Shown here in pieces: positions 6,235 through 15,126 of a stretch of DNA of 26,434 nt. How positions within the stretch are numbered: position 1 is the stretch's first letter; every line of letters starts with the position of its first letter. Source of the DNA: Sphingopyxis macrogoltabida (GTDB lineage Bacteria > Pseudomonadota > Alphaproteobacteria > Sphingomonadales > Sphingomonadaceae); NCBI GenBank assembly GCA_003241685.1, contig QFPJ01000039.1:1-26434 (forward strand), given 5' to 3'. Both the position numbers and the translations under genes were made by a program. The notes under the pieces were generated by a model. That model was not told the origin of the DNA, did no database searches, and was given only the letters and a program-made list of their open reading frames with translations.

Positions 6235-7862
6235 CCAAAAGCTATGATGCGCTGATCATCGGCGCCGGCCACAACGGCCTTGTCTGTGCCTTCTACCTCG
6301 CCAGGGCCGGGCTCAAGGTCCGCATCCTGGAGGCACGCGACGTCGTCGGCGGCGCGGCGGTGACCGAGGAATTCGCGCCCGGTTTCCGCAATTCGGTCGC
6401 GAGCTATACGGTCAGCCTGCTCCAGCCGAAGGTCATCGCCGACATGCGGCTCGCCGATCATGGCTATCGCGTGATCGAACGGCCGATCAGCAATTTCCTG
6501 CCGCAAGACGCCAACGATCCCGGCGCGGGCTATCTGAAGCTCGGCGGCGGGCTGGAGCGCACCCAGGCCGAGTTCCGCAAGTTCAGCGCCCGCGACGCCG
6601 ACGCGCTCCCCGCTTATTATGATGCGCTGGAAAATGTCGCCGAACTGCTCCGCGATCTTGCGCTGCGCGTCCCGCCCAATGTCGGCGAGGGGATGCGGAC
6701 GCTGATCGACGGCGCGCGGCAGGGGCGCCGTTTCGCGGGGCTGAGCCTGGAACAGCAGCGCGACGTGCTGGACCTGTTCACCAAATCGGCGCGATCGATG
6801 CTCGACAGCTGGTTCGAAAGCGAGGCGGTGAAGGCCGCCTTCGGCTTCGACGCGGTCGTCGGCAATTATGCGTCGCCCGATACGCCCGGCAGCGCCTATG
6901 TCCTGCTGCACCATGTTTTCGGTGAGGTGAACGGCAAGAAGGGGGCTTGGGGCCACAGTGTAGGCGGCATGGGGGCGATCACCCGGATCATGGCAGAGGT
7001 GTGCCGCGATGCCGGGGTGGAGATCAGCCTCGAAAGCCCGGTGACGAAGGTGCTGGTCGATGGCGGCAAGGCGGTCGGGGTCCGGCTGGCCAGCGGCGAG
7101 GAAATCGCCGCGGCGCGCGTCGTCGCCAACGTCGGGCCGAAGCTGCTCTATGAGCGGATGATGGATGCGTCCGACCTGCCCACCGATTTCGCGCGCCGGA
7201 TGAAGGGATATAAGGCGGGCAGCGGCACCTTTCGCATGAATGTGGCGCTCAGCGAACTGCCGCGCTTCACCTGCCTTCCCGAACCCGGCGAGCATCATCA
7301 GTCGGGCATCATCCTGGCCCCGACGCTCGATTATATGGACCGCGCCTTCCTCGATGCGAAACGCGATGGCTGGTCGAAGGAGCCGATCGTCGAGATTCTG
7401 ATCCCCTCGACCGTCGACGACAGCCTCGCCCCGCCCGGCGCGCATGTCGCCAGCCTGTTCTGCCAGCAGTTCGCGCCCGAGCTTCCCCCCCGGGAAGACG
7501 GGACCCCGCGCGACTGGGACGATGAGGAAGCGGCGGCCGCGGACTGCATCATCGACACGGTGGAAAAATATGCCCCCGGCTTCCGCGCCAGCATCGTCGG
7601 CCAGACGCGCCTGTCGCCCAAGGGGCTCGAGCGCAAGTTCGGCCTGATCGGCGGCGACATCATGCACGGCAATATGAGCCTCGACCAGCTGTGGTCGGCG
7701 CGGCCGGTGCTTGGCAACGGCGGCTATCGCGGGCCGGTGAAGGGCCTCTATATGTGCGGCGCGGGCACGCACCCCGGCGGCGGCGTGACCGGCGCACCGG
7801 GACATAATGCGGCCGCGGTGATTTTACGCGACCGGGGCTTCTTCGCGCCCCGCTGGCGCTGA
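6231..7862 (+). CDS. FAD-dependent oxidoreductase, PYROXD2 / phytoene desaturase-like
   Basis: A 543-residue flavoprotein of the amine oxidase/carotenoid desaturase superfamily. The N-terminus has the dinucleotide fold IIGAGHNGLVCAFYLARAG, followed at about residue 35 by an acidic strand end and the GG doublet (ARDVVGGAA). The C-terminal FAD motif is GLYMCGAGTHPGGGVTGAPG, typical of the PYROXD2/CrtI-like group. No signal peptide or membrane segment is seen. It is translationally coupled to the Rieske oxygenase (ATGA overlap), so it likely acts on the same substrate or on the oxygenase product. It is not a ferredoxin-NAD reductase and probably does not feed the oxygenase. The 3' end runs 39 bp into the convergent permease gene. 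The exact reaction is unknown; carotenoid desaturation is unlikely given the neighbours. Confidence 0.88.
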   Translation: MTKSYDALIIGAGHNGLVCAFYLARAGLKVRILEARDVVGGAAVTEEFAPGFRNSVASYTVSLLQPKVIADMRLADHGYRVIERPISNFLPQDANDPGAGYLKLGGGLERTQAEFRKFSARDADALPAYYDALENVAELLRDLALRVPPNVGEGMRTLIDGARQGRRFAGLSLEQQRDVLDLFTKSARSMLDSWFESEAVKAAFGFDAVVGNYASPDTPGSAYVLLHHVFGEVNGKKGAWGHSVGGMGAITRIMAEVCRDAGVEISLESPVTKVLVDGGKAVGVRLASGEEIAAARVVANVGPKLLYERMMDASDLPTDFARRMKGYKAGSGTFRMNVALSELPRFTCLPEPGEHHQSGIILAPTLDYMDRAFLDAKRDGWSKEPIVEILIPSTVDDSLAPPGAHVASLFCQQFAPELPPREDGTPRDWDDEEAAAADCIIDTVEKYAPGFRASIVGQTRLSPKGLERKFGLIGGDIMHGNMSLDQLWSARPVLGNGGYRGPVKGLYMCGAGTHPGGGVTGAPGHNAAAVILRDRGFFAPRWR

Positions 7863-9134
7863 CCGGCGCGTCCACGCATAGAGCGGCAGGCCCGCCGCCA
7901 TCAGCAGCAGGCTGAGCGCGCTGACCCTGATGCCGGCGCCCCATAGCGTCCACAGGGCATAGGACAGGCCGATCAGCGCCACGGGAATCGCGACGCGCAG
8001 CCGCAGCGCTGCGGCGGCGCACGACAGGTAGAACCACAAGGTCACCGAGGTCGACAGCACGGCCATGAAGGTGAACATCTCGCTCGTCGACTTGCTGTTG
8101 TTGAGCAGCACGCAGGCGGTGGCGATGCCGCTCGACAGCAGCAGCGCGGCGGCGGGTGTGCCGTGACGGTTCGTGCGCGCGAACCATGCGGGCAACAGGC
8201 CCTGACGCGCGAGCGTCGCGGGCAGTTCGGCCTGGATCAGCGTCCAGCCGTTCAGCGTGCCGAGCGCGCTGACCGCGGCAAAGGCGGCGACGAACAGCGC
8301 CGGGCCATGGCCCCAATAGGTTTCGGCGAACAGCGCGAAGGGCGCTTCGGACGCCGCGACCGCCGCCATCGGCAGCATCAGCGCGACCGCCGAGCAGACG
8401 ATCAGGTAAAGGGCGCCGGTCGCGAACGTCCCGATGATCGTCGCGCGGGGGATGGTGACGGCGGGGTCGCGGACCTTGTTGGCGGCGATGCTCGCCGATT
8501 CGAAACCGAGCAGCGCCCAGAGCGTCAGGATCGCCGATCCGCTGACCGCGGCCAGAGACAGGCCTTCGGCCGGGAAGGGCGTGATCGCGACGGGCTGTGC
8601 GCGGGCGAAGGCAACGGGGATCAGGATGATGACCGTCACCAGCGGGATCAGCTTGATCAGCAGCGTCGCGACCTGGAAGCGCCCCGCCGCGCGCGCGCCC
8701 TGCCAGTTGATCGCGGTGACGAGCCAGATCAGCGCGATGGTCGAGATCGCCATATGCCGGCCCAGGACCGGCAGGAAGACCGACAGGAAACTGACGCTGG
8801 CGACCGCCAGCGTCACGTTCGCGGTCCAGACCGATATCCAATAGGCCCAGCCGATCATGAAACTGGGGATGCGTCCGAAGGCGCGCTGGACAAAACCCGT
8901 CGGTCCGCCCGCATCGGGAAAGGCGACCGTCAACTGCGCGAGAACGAAAGCCAGCGCCAGCGCCCCCGCGATGGTGATCGCCCAGCCCGCGACGGCATTC
9001 CAGCCGAAGGGCGCGAGGCTGGCGGGGAGCAGGAAGACCCCCGACCCGATCATGTTGCCCATGACGAGCGCGATGCACATCGACAGGCCCAGCTTGCCGC
9101 CGGGCCCTTCGCGGGCGGGCGCCGGGCCGCTCAC
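7824..9134 (-). CDS. APC superfamily amino acid permease (AdiC-like)
   Basis: An inner-membrane transporter of about 12 helices, 436 residues. The first helix carries GNMIGSGVFLLPASLA, the substrate-binding unwound helix pattern of AdiC/CadB-type antiporters, and GFESAS near the middle matches helix 6 of the family. Such proteins move amino acids or amines by exchange or proton symport; the specificity is not readable. The start is a GTG, 4 bp after the TGA of the TonB receptor gene, so the pair is probably translationally coupled. The GTG is preferred to a later ATG (at 9080) because it keeps the KxGL segment that precedes helix 1 in relatives. The last 39 bp are antisense to the end of the FAD oxidoreductase gene. 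Confidence 0.9.
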   Translation of the reverse strand: MSGPAPAREGPGGKLGLSMCIALVMGNMIGSGVFLLPASLAPFGWNAVAGWAITIAGALALAFVLAQLTVAFPDAGGPTGFVQRAFGRIPSFMIGWAYWISVWTANVTLAVASVSFLSVFLPVLGRHMAISTIALIWLVTAINWQGARAAGRFQVATLLIKLIPLVTVIILIPVAFARAQPVAITPFPAEGLSLAAVSGSAILTLWALLGFESASIAANKVRDPAVTIPRATIIGTFATGALYLIVCSAVALMLPMAAVAASEAPFALFAETYWGHGPALFVAAFAAVSALGTLNGWTLIQAELPATLARQGLLPAWFARTNRHGTPAAALLLSSGIATACVLLNNSKSTSEMFTFMAVLSTSVTLWFYLSCAAAALRLRVAIPVALIGLSYALWTLWGAGIRVSALSLLLMAAGLPLYAWTRRSAPAGREEAPVA

Positions 9135-9138
9135 CCGG

Positions 9139-11526
9139 TCAGAAATCGCGGCTGACCTTGATCCCGATCAGGCGCGGGCGAATGACATTGTCGTAGAAGA
9201 CGCCGCCGGTCGAACTGATCCCGTCGGGATCGCCGCAGATGGTTTCCCCGCACTGGACCGCGCTGTTGATGACGCCGTTGCTGTTGAACAGGTTGGTCGC
9301 GAACAGATCGGCGTTCCAGCCTTCCCCCTTGACCCCGACGCTGATGTCGGCGGTCGTATAGGCGTCGAAATCGCCGACGATGCCATTTTCGAACGGGCGC
9401 AGGTCGGAACGGCGCTTGCCGATATGGTTGACCGCGAACTGGACGTGGCCCGTCATGTCGCCGATCGGGAAATCATAGCGCGCGACGGCATTGCCCTTGA
9501 ACTTCGCCGTCACGGGCAGACGCGATCCCGCCGGAGCCAGCAACGCGTTGGCCGCGCCATCGTCGCCCGGCAGCGCGCAGTCGAAGCCCGCATTGGCGAT
9601 GCGGCAGAAGTCGCGGCGGATCGTCGCGTCGTTATAGCTGCCGCCCAGGCTGAGCGTCAGGCCGCCTTCGCGATAATTGAGATCGGCTTCGATCCCGCGA
9701 ATCCGCGCGATACCCGCGTTGCGGATTTCGGTGAGGCCGTTGGCGCCGAGGAAGGAGAGCTGGATATTGTTCCAATCCTCCTGATAGACGGCGCCGTTGA
9801 AGCGCACCGGGCCGAAGCTGGTCTTCCAGCCGAATTCATAATTGTCGAGCGTGTCCGGGCCATAGGGCGGCAGCGTGCCGCGTCGGTTGATCCCGCCGGG
9901 CCGGAACCCGCGCGACCAGGTGCCATAGATCAGCACATCGTCGGTGACCTTGTAGGTCAGGTTGAGCTTATGGATGAAATCGGTGTCGGCCGTGCTCTTG
10001 TCGAGATTGGTACAGGGCGATCCCGTGACGACCGCAGGGGCGAAGCAGGCCGCTTCGCCGGTCCGGCTGCTGTATCCGGCCGAATAGCCGAAGAAGCCGA
10101 CCAGGCTGTTGTCGAACCGATAGACGCGCCCGCCGCCGGTCAGCGTCAGCCGGTCGGTGATGTCGAAGCTGATTTCGCCGAACGCGGCATAGTCGCGGTC
10201 GATGCGGAGCTGTTTCGTCAGCCAGATGTCGCTGGCGGTGCCGGTGACGGTAATCGCGTCGGCGATGTCGTCGATGATGTAATTCTGTTCGATATTATGC
10301 GCCTGCCGCTGCCAGAACAGGCCGCCGATGAAGCGGACGCGGGCGTCGGCGGGCGAGGCGATGCGGATTTCGGCAAAGCTGCGCTTGTAGCGGTCGATGC
10401 CCTGAATATATTGGTTCGGGCTGACCAGATCGCCGTTATCGTCATAGAAATAGGCGCCATAGCCGGCCAGCGCGTCATAGAAATAGGCATAGTCCGAATA
10501 GTCGCTGTCGGTCTCGGTCTTGCGGCGCATATGCCCGCCGGTGACGGTCAGGTCCCAGCTGCCGATCTTGCCCTCGATCGTCAGGGCCGCCTGAATCCAC
10601 TTATCGTCGCTGCGTTCGGGGTTGTATTGCACGGTCTGCAGCTTGCCGTTCACCGCGCTCGACCGTTCCTGGGCAAAGCTGCCGTCGGCCTTCTGGATCT
10701 GGCCCATCAGCGTCGGGCGCAGCGTCCAGTCGTCGTCGAGATCGATGCCGAGCGCGAGGCGGGCGCCATAGGTGTCGACGTCGTTATAATTCTTCTCGAC
10801 GAAGGGCGCGTTATCCTGCGTGATCCCGCTCGACGCATAGGTGCGGCTGCCCGCGATATTGTCGATATAGCCCGCGTCGTGGCGATACCAGCCGACGAGG
10901 CGCAGCGCCGCGCGTTCGCCCAGCGACGCGTTGATGAAACCTTCGGCAACGCCGCCCACATCGCCGCTCTTCACCGTGTTGAGTTCGACCCCCATCGATC
11001 CATAGGTGCCGCTGGCATCGGGCTGATTGGTGATCAGCTTGATCGTGCCGGCCATCGAACTGGCGCCATAGAGCGTACCCTGCGGCCCGGCGAGCGCCTC
11101 GACACGGGCGAGGTCATAGGCATGGATGTCGAGCGCGCCCTGAATGGTCGTGATCGGCATTTCATCCAGATAGGTGCCGACGGTCGGCAGCGAGGCCGAA
11201 TGGTTCGCATTCTCGCCCGAGGCGACACCGCGGAAATAGACCTGGCTGAAACCCGGCGCGAGCGTCTGGATCGTCACCGAGGGCAGGAATTTGACGACGT
11301 CCTGAAATTCCTTGACCTGCAATTCGCCGAGGCGTTCGTTGCCGATCGCGGTGATGGCGAGCGGGACGTCCTGCAGATTTTCCTGCCGCTTCGACGCGGT
11401 GACAACGATATCATTGTCGCCGTCGGTATTCGCCGCCTGCGCCAGTGCGGCGCCGGACGTGCACAGCATGGTGCTCGCCAGCAAGGCCCCGCCTGCGCGC
11501 GCCAATACGACCGATACGTTCCGCAT
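9139..11526 (-). CDS. TonB-dependent outer-membrane receptor
   Basis: A 22-strand beta-barrel importer of 795 residues powered by TonB-ExbBD. A signal peptide ends near ALAQA (about residue 30). A TonB-box-like DNDIVVTAS follows, then the plug with NLQDVPLAITAI, VYFRGVAS and GPQGTLYGASSMAGTI. The C-terminus ends in Phe, as barrel proteins do for BAM recognition. Its relatives in sphingomonads often import plant- or peptide-derived compounds and not only siderophores; the ligand is unknown. A strong ribosome site (AGGGGGA) precedes the ATG. Downstream and 4 bp away is the APC permease, suggesting outer- and inner-membrane steps of one uptake route. Upstream is a TPR-sulfotransferase gene, a frequent neighbour of this receptor class in sphingomonads. 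Confidence 0.94.
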   Translation of the reverse strand: MRNVSVVLARAGGALLASTMLCTSGAALAQAANTDGDNDIVVTASKRQENLQDVPLAITAIGNERLGELQVKEFQDVVKFLPSVTIQTLAPGFSQVYFRGVASGENANHSASLPTVGTYLDEMPITTIQGALDIHAYDLARVEALAGPQGTLYGASSMAGTIKLITNQPDASGTYGSMGVELNTVKSGDVGGVAEGFINASLGERAALRLVGWYRHDAGYIDNIAGSRTYASSGITQDNAPFVEKNYNDVDTYGARLALGIDLDDDWTLRPTLMGQIQKADGSFAQERSSAVNGKLQTVQYNPERSDDKWIQAALTIEGKIGSWDLTVTGGHMRRKTETDSDYSDYAYFYDALAGYGAYFYDDNGDLVSPNQYIQGIDRYKRSFAEIRIASPADARVRFIGGLFWQRQAHNIEQNYIIDDIADAITVTGTASDIWLTKQLRIDRDYAAFGEISFDITDRLTLTGGGRVYRFDNSLVGFFGYSAGYSSRTGEAACFAPAVVTGSPCTNLDKSTADTDFIHKLNLTYKVTDDVLIYGTWSRGFRPGGINRRGTLPPYGPDTLDNYEFGWKTSFGPVRFNGAVYQEDWNNIQLSFLGANGLTEIRNAGIARIRGIEADLNYREGGLTLSLGGSYNDATIRRDFCRIANAGFDCALPGDDGAANALLAPAGSRLPVTAKFKGNAVARYDFPIGDMTGHVQFAVNHIGKRRSDLRPFENGIVGDFDAYTTADISVGVKGEGWNADLFATNLFNSNGVINSAVQCGETICGDPDGISSTGGVFYDNVIRPRLIGIKVSRDF

Positions 11527-11632
11527 GCGATCCCCCTTATGTCAGCAATGTGACGAAGAATGACGCAGTGCAGCGTAAGCGCAAGTCTTGTTGATCGGCC
11601 GGGACGACCGTTGGTCGAAAATGTCGCCGCCT

Positions 11633-11648
11633 GTTGCCGAAAGGCAAC
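11633..11648. terminator. Small stem-loop between sulfotransferase and TonB receptor genes
   Basis: GTTGCC and GGCAAC form a perfect 6-bp stem around GAAA (plus strand) or TTTC (minus strand), six bases past the stop of the sulfotransferase gene. On the transcribed minus strand no U-run follows, so any termination would be weak. It may separate the receptor genes from those upstream. The rest of this 128-bp gap must hold any receptor promoter; I see no convincing one. Confidence 0.3.
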
Positions 11649-11654
11649 GAATTT

Positions 11655-13481
11655 TCACACCGTCGCCGGGCCGAATTTATCCGGCACGGCTGGATAAGCG
11701 GCGAGTACCGGGCCAAGCGCCGCGCGCAGCGGCTCCAGCCAGGGCGCGTAGGGGCGCCACTGGTCGACGCCGTCGCGATTGATGGGGCGGCGCACCTGCT
11801 CGCTCGACGCGGTACGGACGGCGCGGGCGTTGCGGTGAAAGGCCATGCAGCCGTCCTCGAACGGCTGGCCGAGATAGGCCAGCATCGCGCGCACTTCGGT
11901 TTCGGGATCGTCGAGCAGCGCTTCGTGCACGACGCGGTGGACGGCGCCCGGCTGCACCGCGTCGACATGCGCCATCAGACGCACATAATCGCGGTAATAA
12001 TGTCCCATGTCGGCCAGGCCGTAGCTGAACGCCTGCCCCTTGGCGAAATGCTGGCGGAAATTGGACCAGCAGCAGTCGAGCGGGTGGCGGCGCGCATCGA
12101 TGATCCTGGCGTTCGGCAGGATCAGCCGGATCAGCGGCACGTAGAGCCAGTTGTTGGGCAGCTTGTCGATATAGAAGGGCTTGCCGGTCTTGCGCTGCAC
12201 CGCGGTGCGGCGGAGGAAGGCCGCCCCCATGTCGGCGAGTTTTTCGGCCGGCGCTTCGGCCAGCGCCGCGACCCAGTGCCGGCCATCGCCCTTTGCCTCG
12301 CGGCCCAGGCCCAGCGCGATCGCCGGAATGTCGGGCAATTCCATCGTTCCCTCGATCGCCGAATGGCTGGCGAGAATCTGTTCGACAAGTGTCGATCCGG
12401 CGCGCGGCATGCCCAGGATGAAGACGGGGTCGGGCGCGGGGTCGCCCGTTCCGGCGCGCGCCGCGAAAAAACCGGCGGTGAAGGTGGCGATGGCGGCATC
12501 GACGGTCGCGCGCGTATCCTCCGCGCGATAGCCGAGCTGGCGGGCCCGGATGCCGTTGCCTGCCTCATAATGGCGGAACGCCGCCTCCACCCGGCCCGCG
12601 TCGTCATGGGCCTTGCCCAGCGCGAAATGCAGGTGCAGCCGGTCGTCGTCGCGCGCCGTATCGCCGGGGTCGGCCGCGGCCAGCGCCGCCTCCATGTCGG
12701 CCCGGTCGTCTTCGCCGAAGCGGATCGTCTTGAGGTTCGCGAGGCTCCACCAGATTTCGCCGAGCCCGGGTTCGCTGGCGAGGCCGCGGCGATAGGCGGC
12801 GATGCTGTCCTCCTGCCGCCCGACGGTCTTGAGCATGTGGCCGTAACTCATCCACAGCCTGGCATGCGCGGGAAAGCGGCGCGTCAGCGCGTCATAGAGC
12901 GCAATCGCCTCGTCATAACCGCCGATCCGGCCCAGCGCCGCGGCTTTCAGGTTGGCGTGCGCGGGATTGTCGGGGTCGTCGCCCAGCACCGCGTTCAGCG
13001 TCTCGACCGCCTCGGCATAACGGTTCTGCTTGTAAAAGACGGTGGCGAGGTTGGCGCGCGCCGCGCCGAAACCGGGCGCGAGGTCCAGCGCCCGGGTCAG
13101 CAGTTTTTCGGCATCGCCATAGCGGCCGATGCGTCCGGCGACTTCGGCGAGCATGCGGATCGCCGCGACATCGGTCGCATCCTCCCTCAACCGCGCGCGC
13201 AGCGCCGCTTCGGCATCGGGCAGACGGCTGTCCGCCAGCGCCAGTGCCGCATCGACCATCGCCGGGTCGTGGATGGCGGCCGATACGGCGGCGAGCGAGG
13301 CCTGCTGCGCCTCCGCCTCGCGGTCCAGCGCGCGCAGCGCCCGCGCCGCGAGGCGATGCGCGGCGGCGGACGTCGGCACCGTGTCGAGAATGGCCTGTGC
13401 CTGCGCCAGCGCCGCGCCCGGCTGCGTTGGGAGCAGCCCTGCGGCATGGACGAGCGCCTGATCGTGCGTGACGGTCGCCAT
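11655..13481 (-). CDS. TPR-repeat sulfotransferase family protein
   Basis: A 608-residue protein of two halves. Residues 1 to about 340 are TPR repeats (for example GRYGDAEKLLTRALDLAPG and NRYAEAVETLNAVLGDDP). Residues from about 350 are a sulfotransferase domain with the PAPS 5'-phosphosulfate loop PVFILGMPRAGSTL near 350-363 and a 3'-phosphate motif region NARIIDARRHPLDCCWS. The domain order matches the bacterial TPR-Sulfotransfer_3 proteins, distantly like protein-tyrosine sulfotransferases. No signal peptide is seen, so it is probably cytosolic. The acceptor is unknown; TPRs suggest a protein or peptide partner. It starts 10 bp after the stop of the DsbA-like gene, so they are likely co-transcribed. 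A TonB receptor follows. Confidence 0.88.
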   Translation of the reverse strand: MATVTHDQALVHAAGLLPTQPGAALAQAQAILDTVPTSAAAHRLAARALRALDREAEAQQASLAAVSAAIHDPAMVDAALALADSRLPDAEAALRARLREDATDVAAIRMLAEVAGRIGRYGDAEKLLTRALDLAPGFGAARANLATVFYKQNRYAEAVETLNAVLGDDPDNPAHANLKAAALGRIGGYDEAIALYDALTRRFPAHARLWMSYGHMLKTVGRQEDSIAAYRRGLASEPGLGEIWWSLANLKTIRFGEDDRADMEAALAAADPGDTARDDDRLHLHFALGKAHDDAGRVEAAFRHYEAGNGIRARQLGYRAEDTRATVDAAIATFTAGFFAARAGTGDPAPDPVFILGMPRAGSTLVEQILASHSAIEGTMELPDIPAIALGLGREAKGDGRHWVAALAEAPAEKLADMGAAFLRRTAVQRKTGKPFYIDKLPNNWLYVPLIRLILPNARIIDARRHPLDCCWSNFRQHFAKGQAFSYGLADMGHYYRDYVRLMAHVDAVQPGAVHRVVHEALLDDPETEVRAMLAYLGQPFEDGCMAFHRNARAVRTASSEQVRRPINRDGVDQWRPYAPWLEPLRAALGPVLAAYPAVPDKFGPATV

Positions 13482-13491
13482 GCGCCGCCGG

Positions 13492-15069
13492 TCAGCCGCG
13501 CGACCGGGCCTGCGCGACCGCGCGCTTCAGCGTGTCGTACCCGACCTGTCCCTGCAGCATCTGGTCGCCGACGATCCAGGTCGGCGTCGCGTTGAGCTGA
13601 AGCTGGCTGGCGATGGCGAGGTTGCTGTCCAGCTCGCGCTGGAACAGGGCCTCGTTCGCGGTCGCGTCGGCGCTGCCGTCGGTGACGACGCCGACCTTTT
13701 CCGCCGCCGCGGCAATCGCCGAGGGTTCGAGCGAGCTGGCCGCGAACATCGCGTGGTGGAAGGCGTCATATTTGCCCTGCCGCGCGGCGGCGAGCGCCAT
13801 CAGCGCGGCGTCGCGGCTCTGCGGCGCGATGATCGGCAGTTCGCGGAACACGACTTTCAGGCGCTTGTCCTCGCGGATCAGCCGGTCGACGTCGGGGACG
13901 CTGGCGCGGCAGAAGCCGCAGGCATAGTCGGTGAAGACCACCAGCGTCACGTCGCCGTCGGCATTGCCCGCCCATGCCCCGGCATAGGGCTTTTCCAGCG
14001 CGGGGCGGATCGTGTCGATGGCCTTTGCCAACTCGCGGTTCCGCTGCGCTTCCAAGGCTTCGGGAATGATCTGGGGATGGGTGCGGATATAATCGGCGAC
14101 GATCGTTTCGACCTCGCCCTTGCTCATTCCGCCGCCGAAGCGGCCGCCGAGCCAGAAGGCGGCGGCGAGCAGCAATATCGCGCCCAGTCCGATCGCCCAG
14201 CCGGGCGCGGGCAGCGATGCCGGTGCGGCCGGCACCGAACGCGGGGGAGGGGGCGTGCGGTCATCGGGCGCGGGTGCGGAAACAGACGGCGCCGGACTGG
14301 CGGCGGCGGCTTTCGCGCGGGGCGCTTTCGGGGGCGCGCCCGGCCCCCCGGCTTCGCTGGAGAACAGCGGCAGGTCGGGCGCTTCGGCTTTTGCCGCAGC
14401 GGCCTCGCTTTCTTCGCGGGCGAGCAATTGTTCGAGGCCGGAGGGCGGCGGCGGGGGCTCTTCGCGCGGCGTGGGGCGCAATTTGGTTGCCGCGTCGCCG
14501 ATGCTGTCCTTGATGCTGTCGCGGCCGGCTTTCGCGACCTGACCCAATCCGGCTTTGGTCTTGTCGGCCACTTCCCCCAGGCCGCGCCCGGCTTCGCTCG
14601 ACAGCTTCGCGACCTTGTCGCCCAGCGCCATGCGGTCCCATGCCGCGCCGCTGGCCGCCGCCGCCGCCTTGCCGGCGCGGGCCGATCCGCGACCCGCCGC
14701 GCGCGTCGCGCTGGCCGCCGCCGCGCCGCCGCGTGCCGCGATTTCGCGCGATCGGCGGGGGATTTCCATCGCCGCGACCCGCGCGGGAATGTCGGCGCGG
14801 TCGCCGACATCGATCGTCCAGTCGGCAAAGGCCTCTGCGCCCGACCGCACGCGGTTCCAGACGGTGGCGGCGGCGCTCTTCCAGTCGGCGGATTTGCCGG
14901 AGGAGGCGCGCGGGGCCGGCTCTGCCGGCGTGTAGTGCGCCATATCCAGGCCGAGCGGAGGCTCATCCGTCGGTTTCGCCAGGCCTTCGTCGCGCGCCAC
15001 CGGCGCCCCGCCGTCGGGTGCCGGGTCGCGCAGCCAGGGCTGATAATATTCGTCTTTCTTGTCGGTCAC
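13492..15069 (-). CDS. Membrane-anchored DsbA-like thiol oxidoreductase with long cytoplasmic N-terminal region
   Basis: 525 residues in three parts. Residues 1 to about 285 are Ala/Pro/Lys-rich, low complexity and probably disordered, with repeated Ala-rich helical patches and Pro runs. One membrane segment follows at about 289-312. Residues from about 320 to the end form a DsbA-type thioredoxin domain with CGFC in DYACGFCRAS (near 383) and the cis-proline loop NATPTW (near 492). Topology is therefore N-in, with the redox domain in the periplasm. It lies between a BepA-like protease gene and a sulfotransferase gene. The start is a GTG at 15069; the only nearby upstream ATG is out of frame. 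Usual family members have a signal peptide in place of the long tail, so the fusion is unusual. Oxidase versus isomerase role is not settled. Confidence 0.87.
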   Translation of the reverse strand: MTDKKDEYYQPWLRDPAPDGGAPVARDEGLAKPTDEPPLGLDMAHYTPAEPAPRASSGKSADWKSAAATVWNRVRSGAEAFADWTIDVGDRADIPARVAAMEIPRRSREIAARGGAAAASATRAAGRGSARAGKAAAAASGAAWDRMALGDKVAKLSSEAGRGLGEVADKTKAGLGQVAKAGRDSIKDSIGDAATKLRPTPREEPPPPPSGLEQLLAREESEAAAAKAEAPDLPLFSSEAGGPGAPPKAPRAKAAAASPAPSVSAPAPDDRTPPPPRSVPAAPASLPAPGWAIGLGAILLLAAAFWLGGRFGGGMSKGEVETIVADYIRTHPQIIPEALEAQRNRELAKAIDTIRPALEKPYAGAWAGNADGDVTLVVFTDYACGFCRASVPDVDRLIREDKRLKVVFRELPIIAPQSRDAALMALAAARQGKYDAFHHAMFAASSLEPSAIAAAAEKVGVVTDGSADATANEALFQRELDSNLAIASQLQLNATPTWIVGDQMLQGQVGYDTLKRAVAQARSRG

Positions 15070-15126
15070 TTGCTGCCCTTGTGCATCGCAAATCCTGCAA
15101 CGCTTCCCCGAATTTCCTGCGCGAAT

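Noticed and set aside
8857..11553. An 898-codon open frame on the plus strand opposite the TonB receptor and permease genes
   Set aside because: It is the mirror of real genes in high-GC DNA; the translation is Arg/Ala/Asp-rich without any domain, while the minus strand carries complete, motif-bearing proteins.
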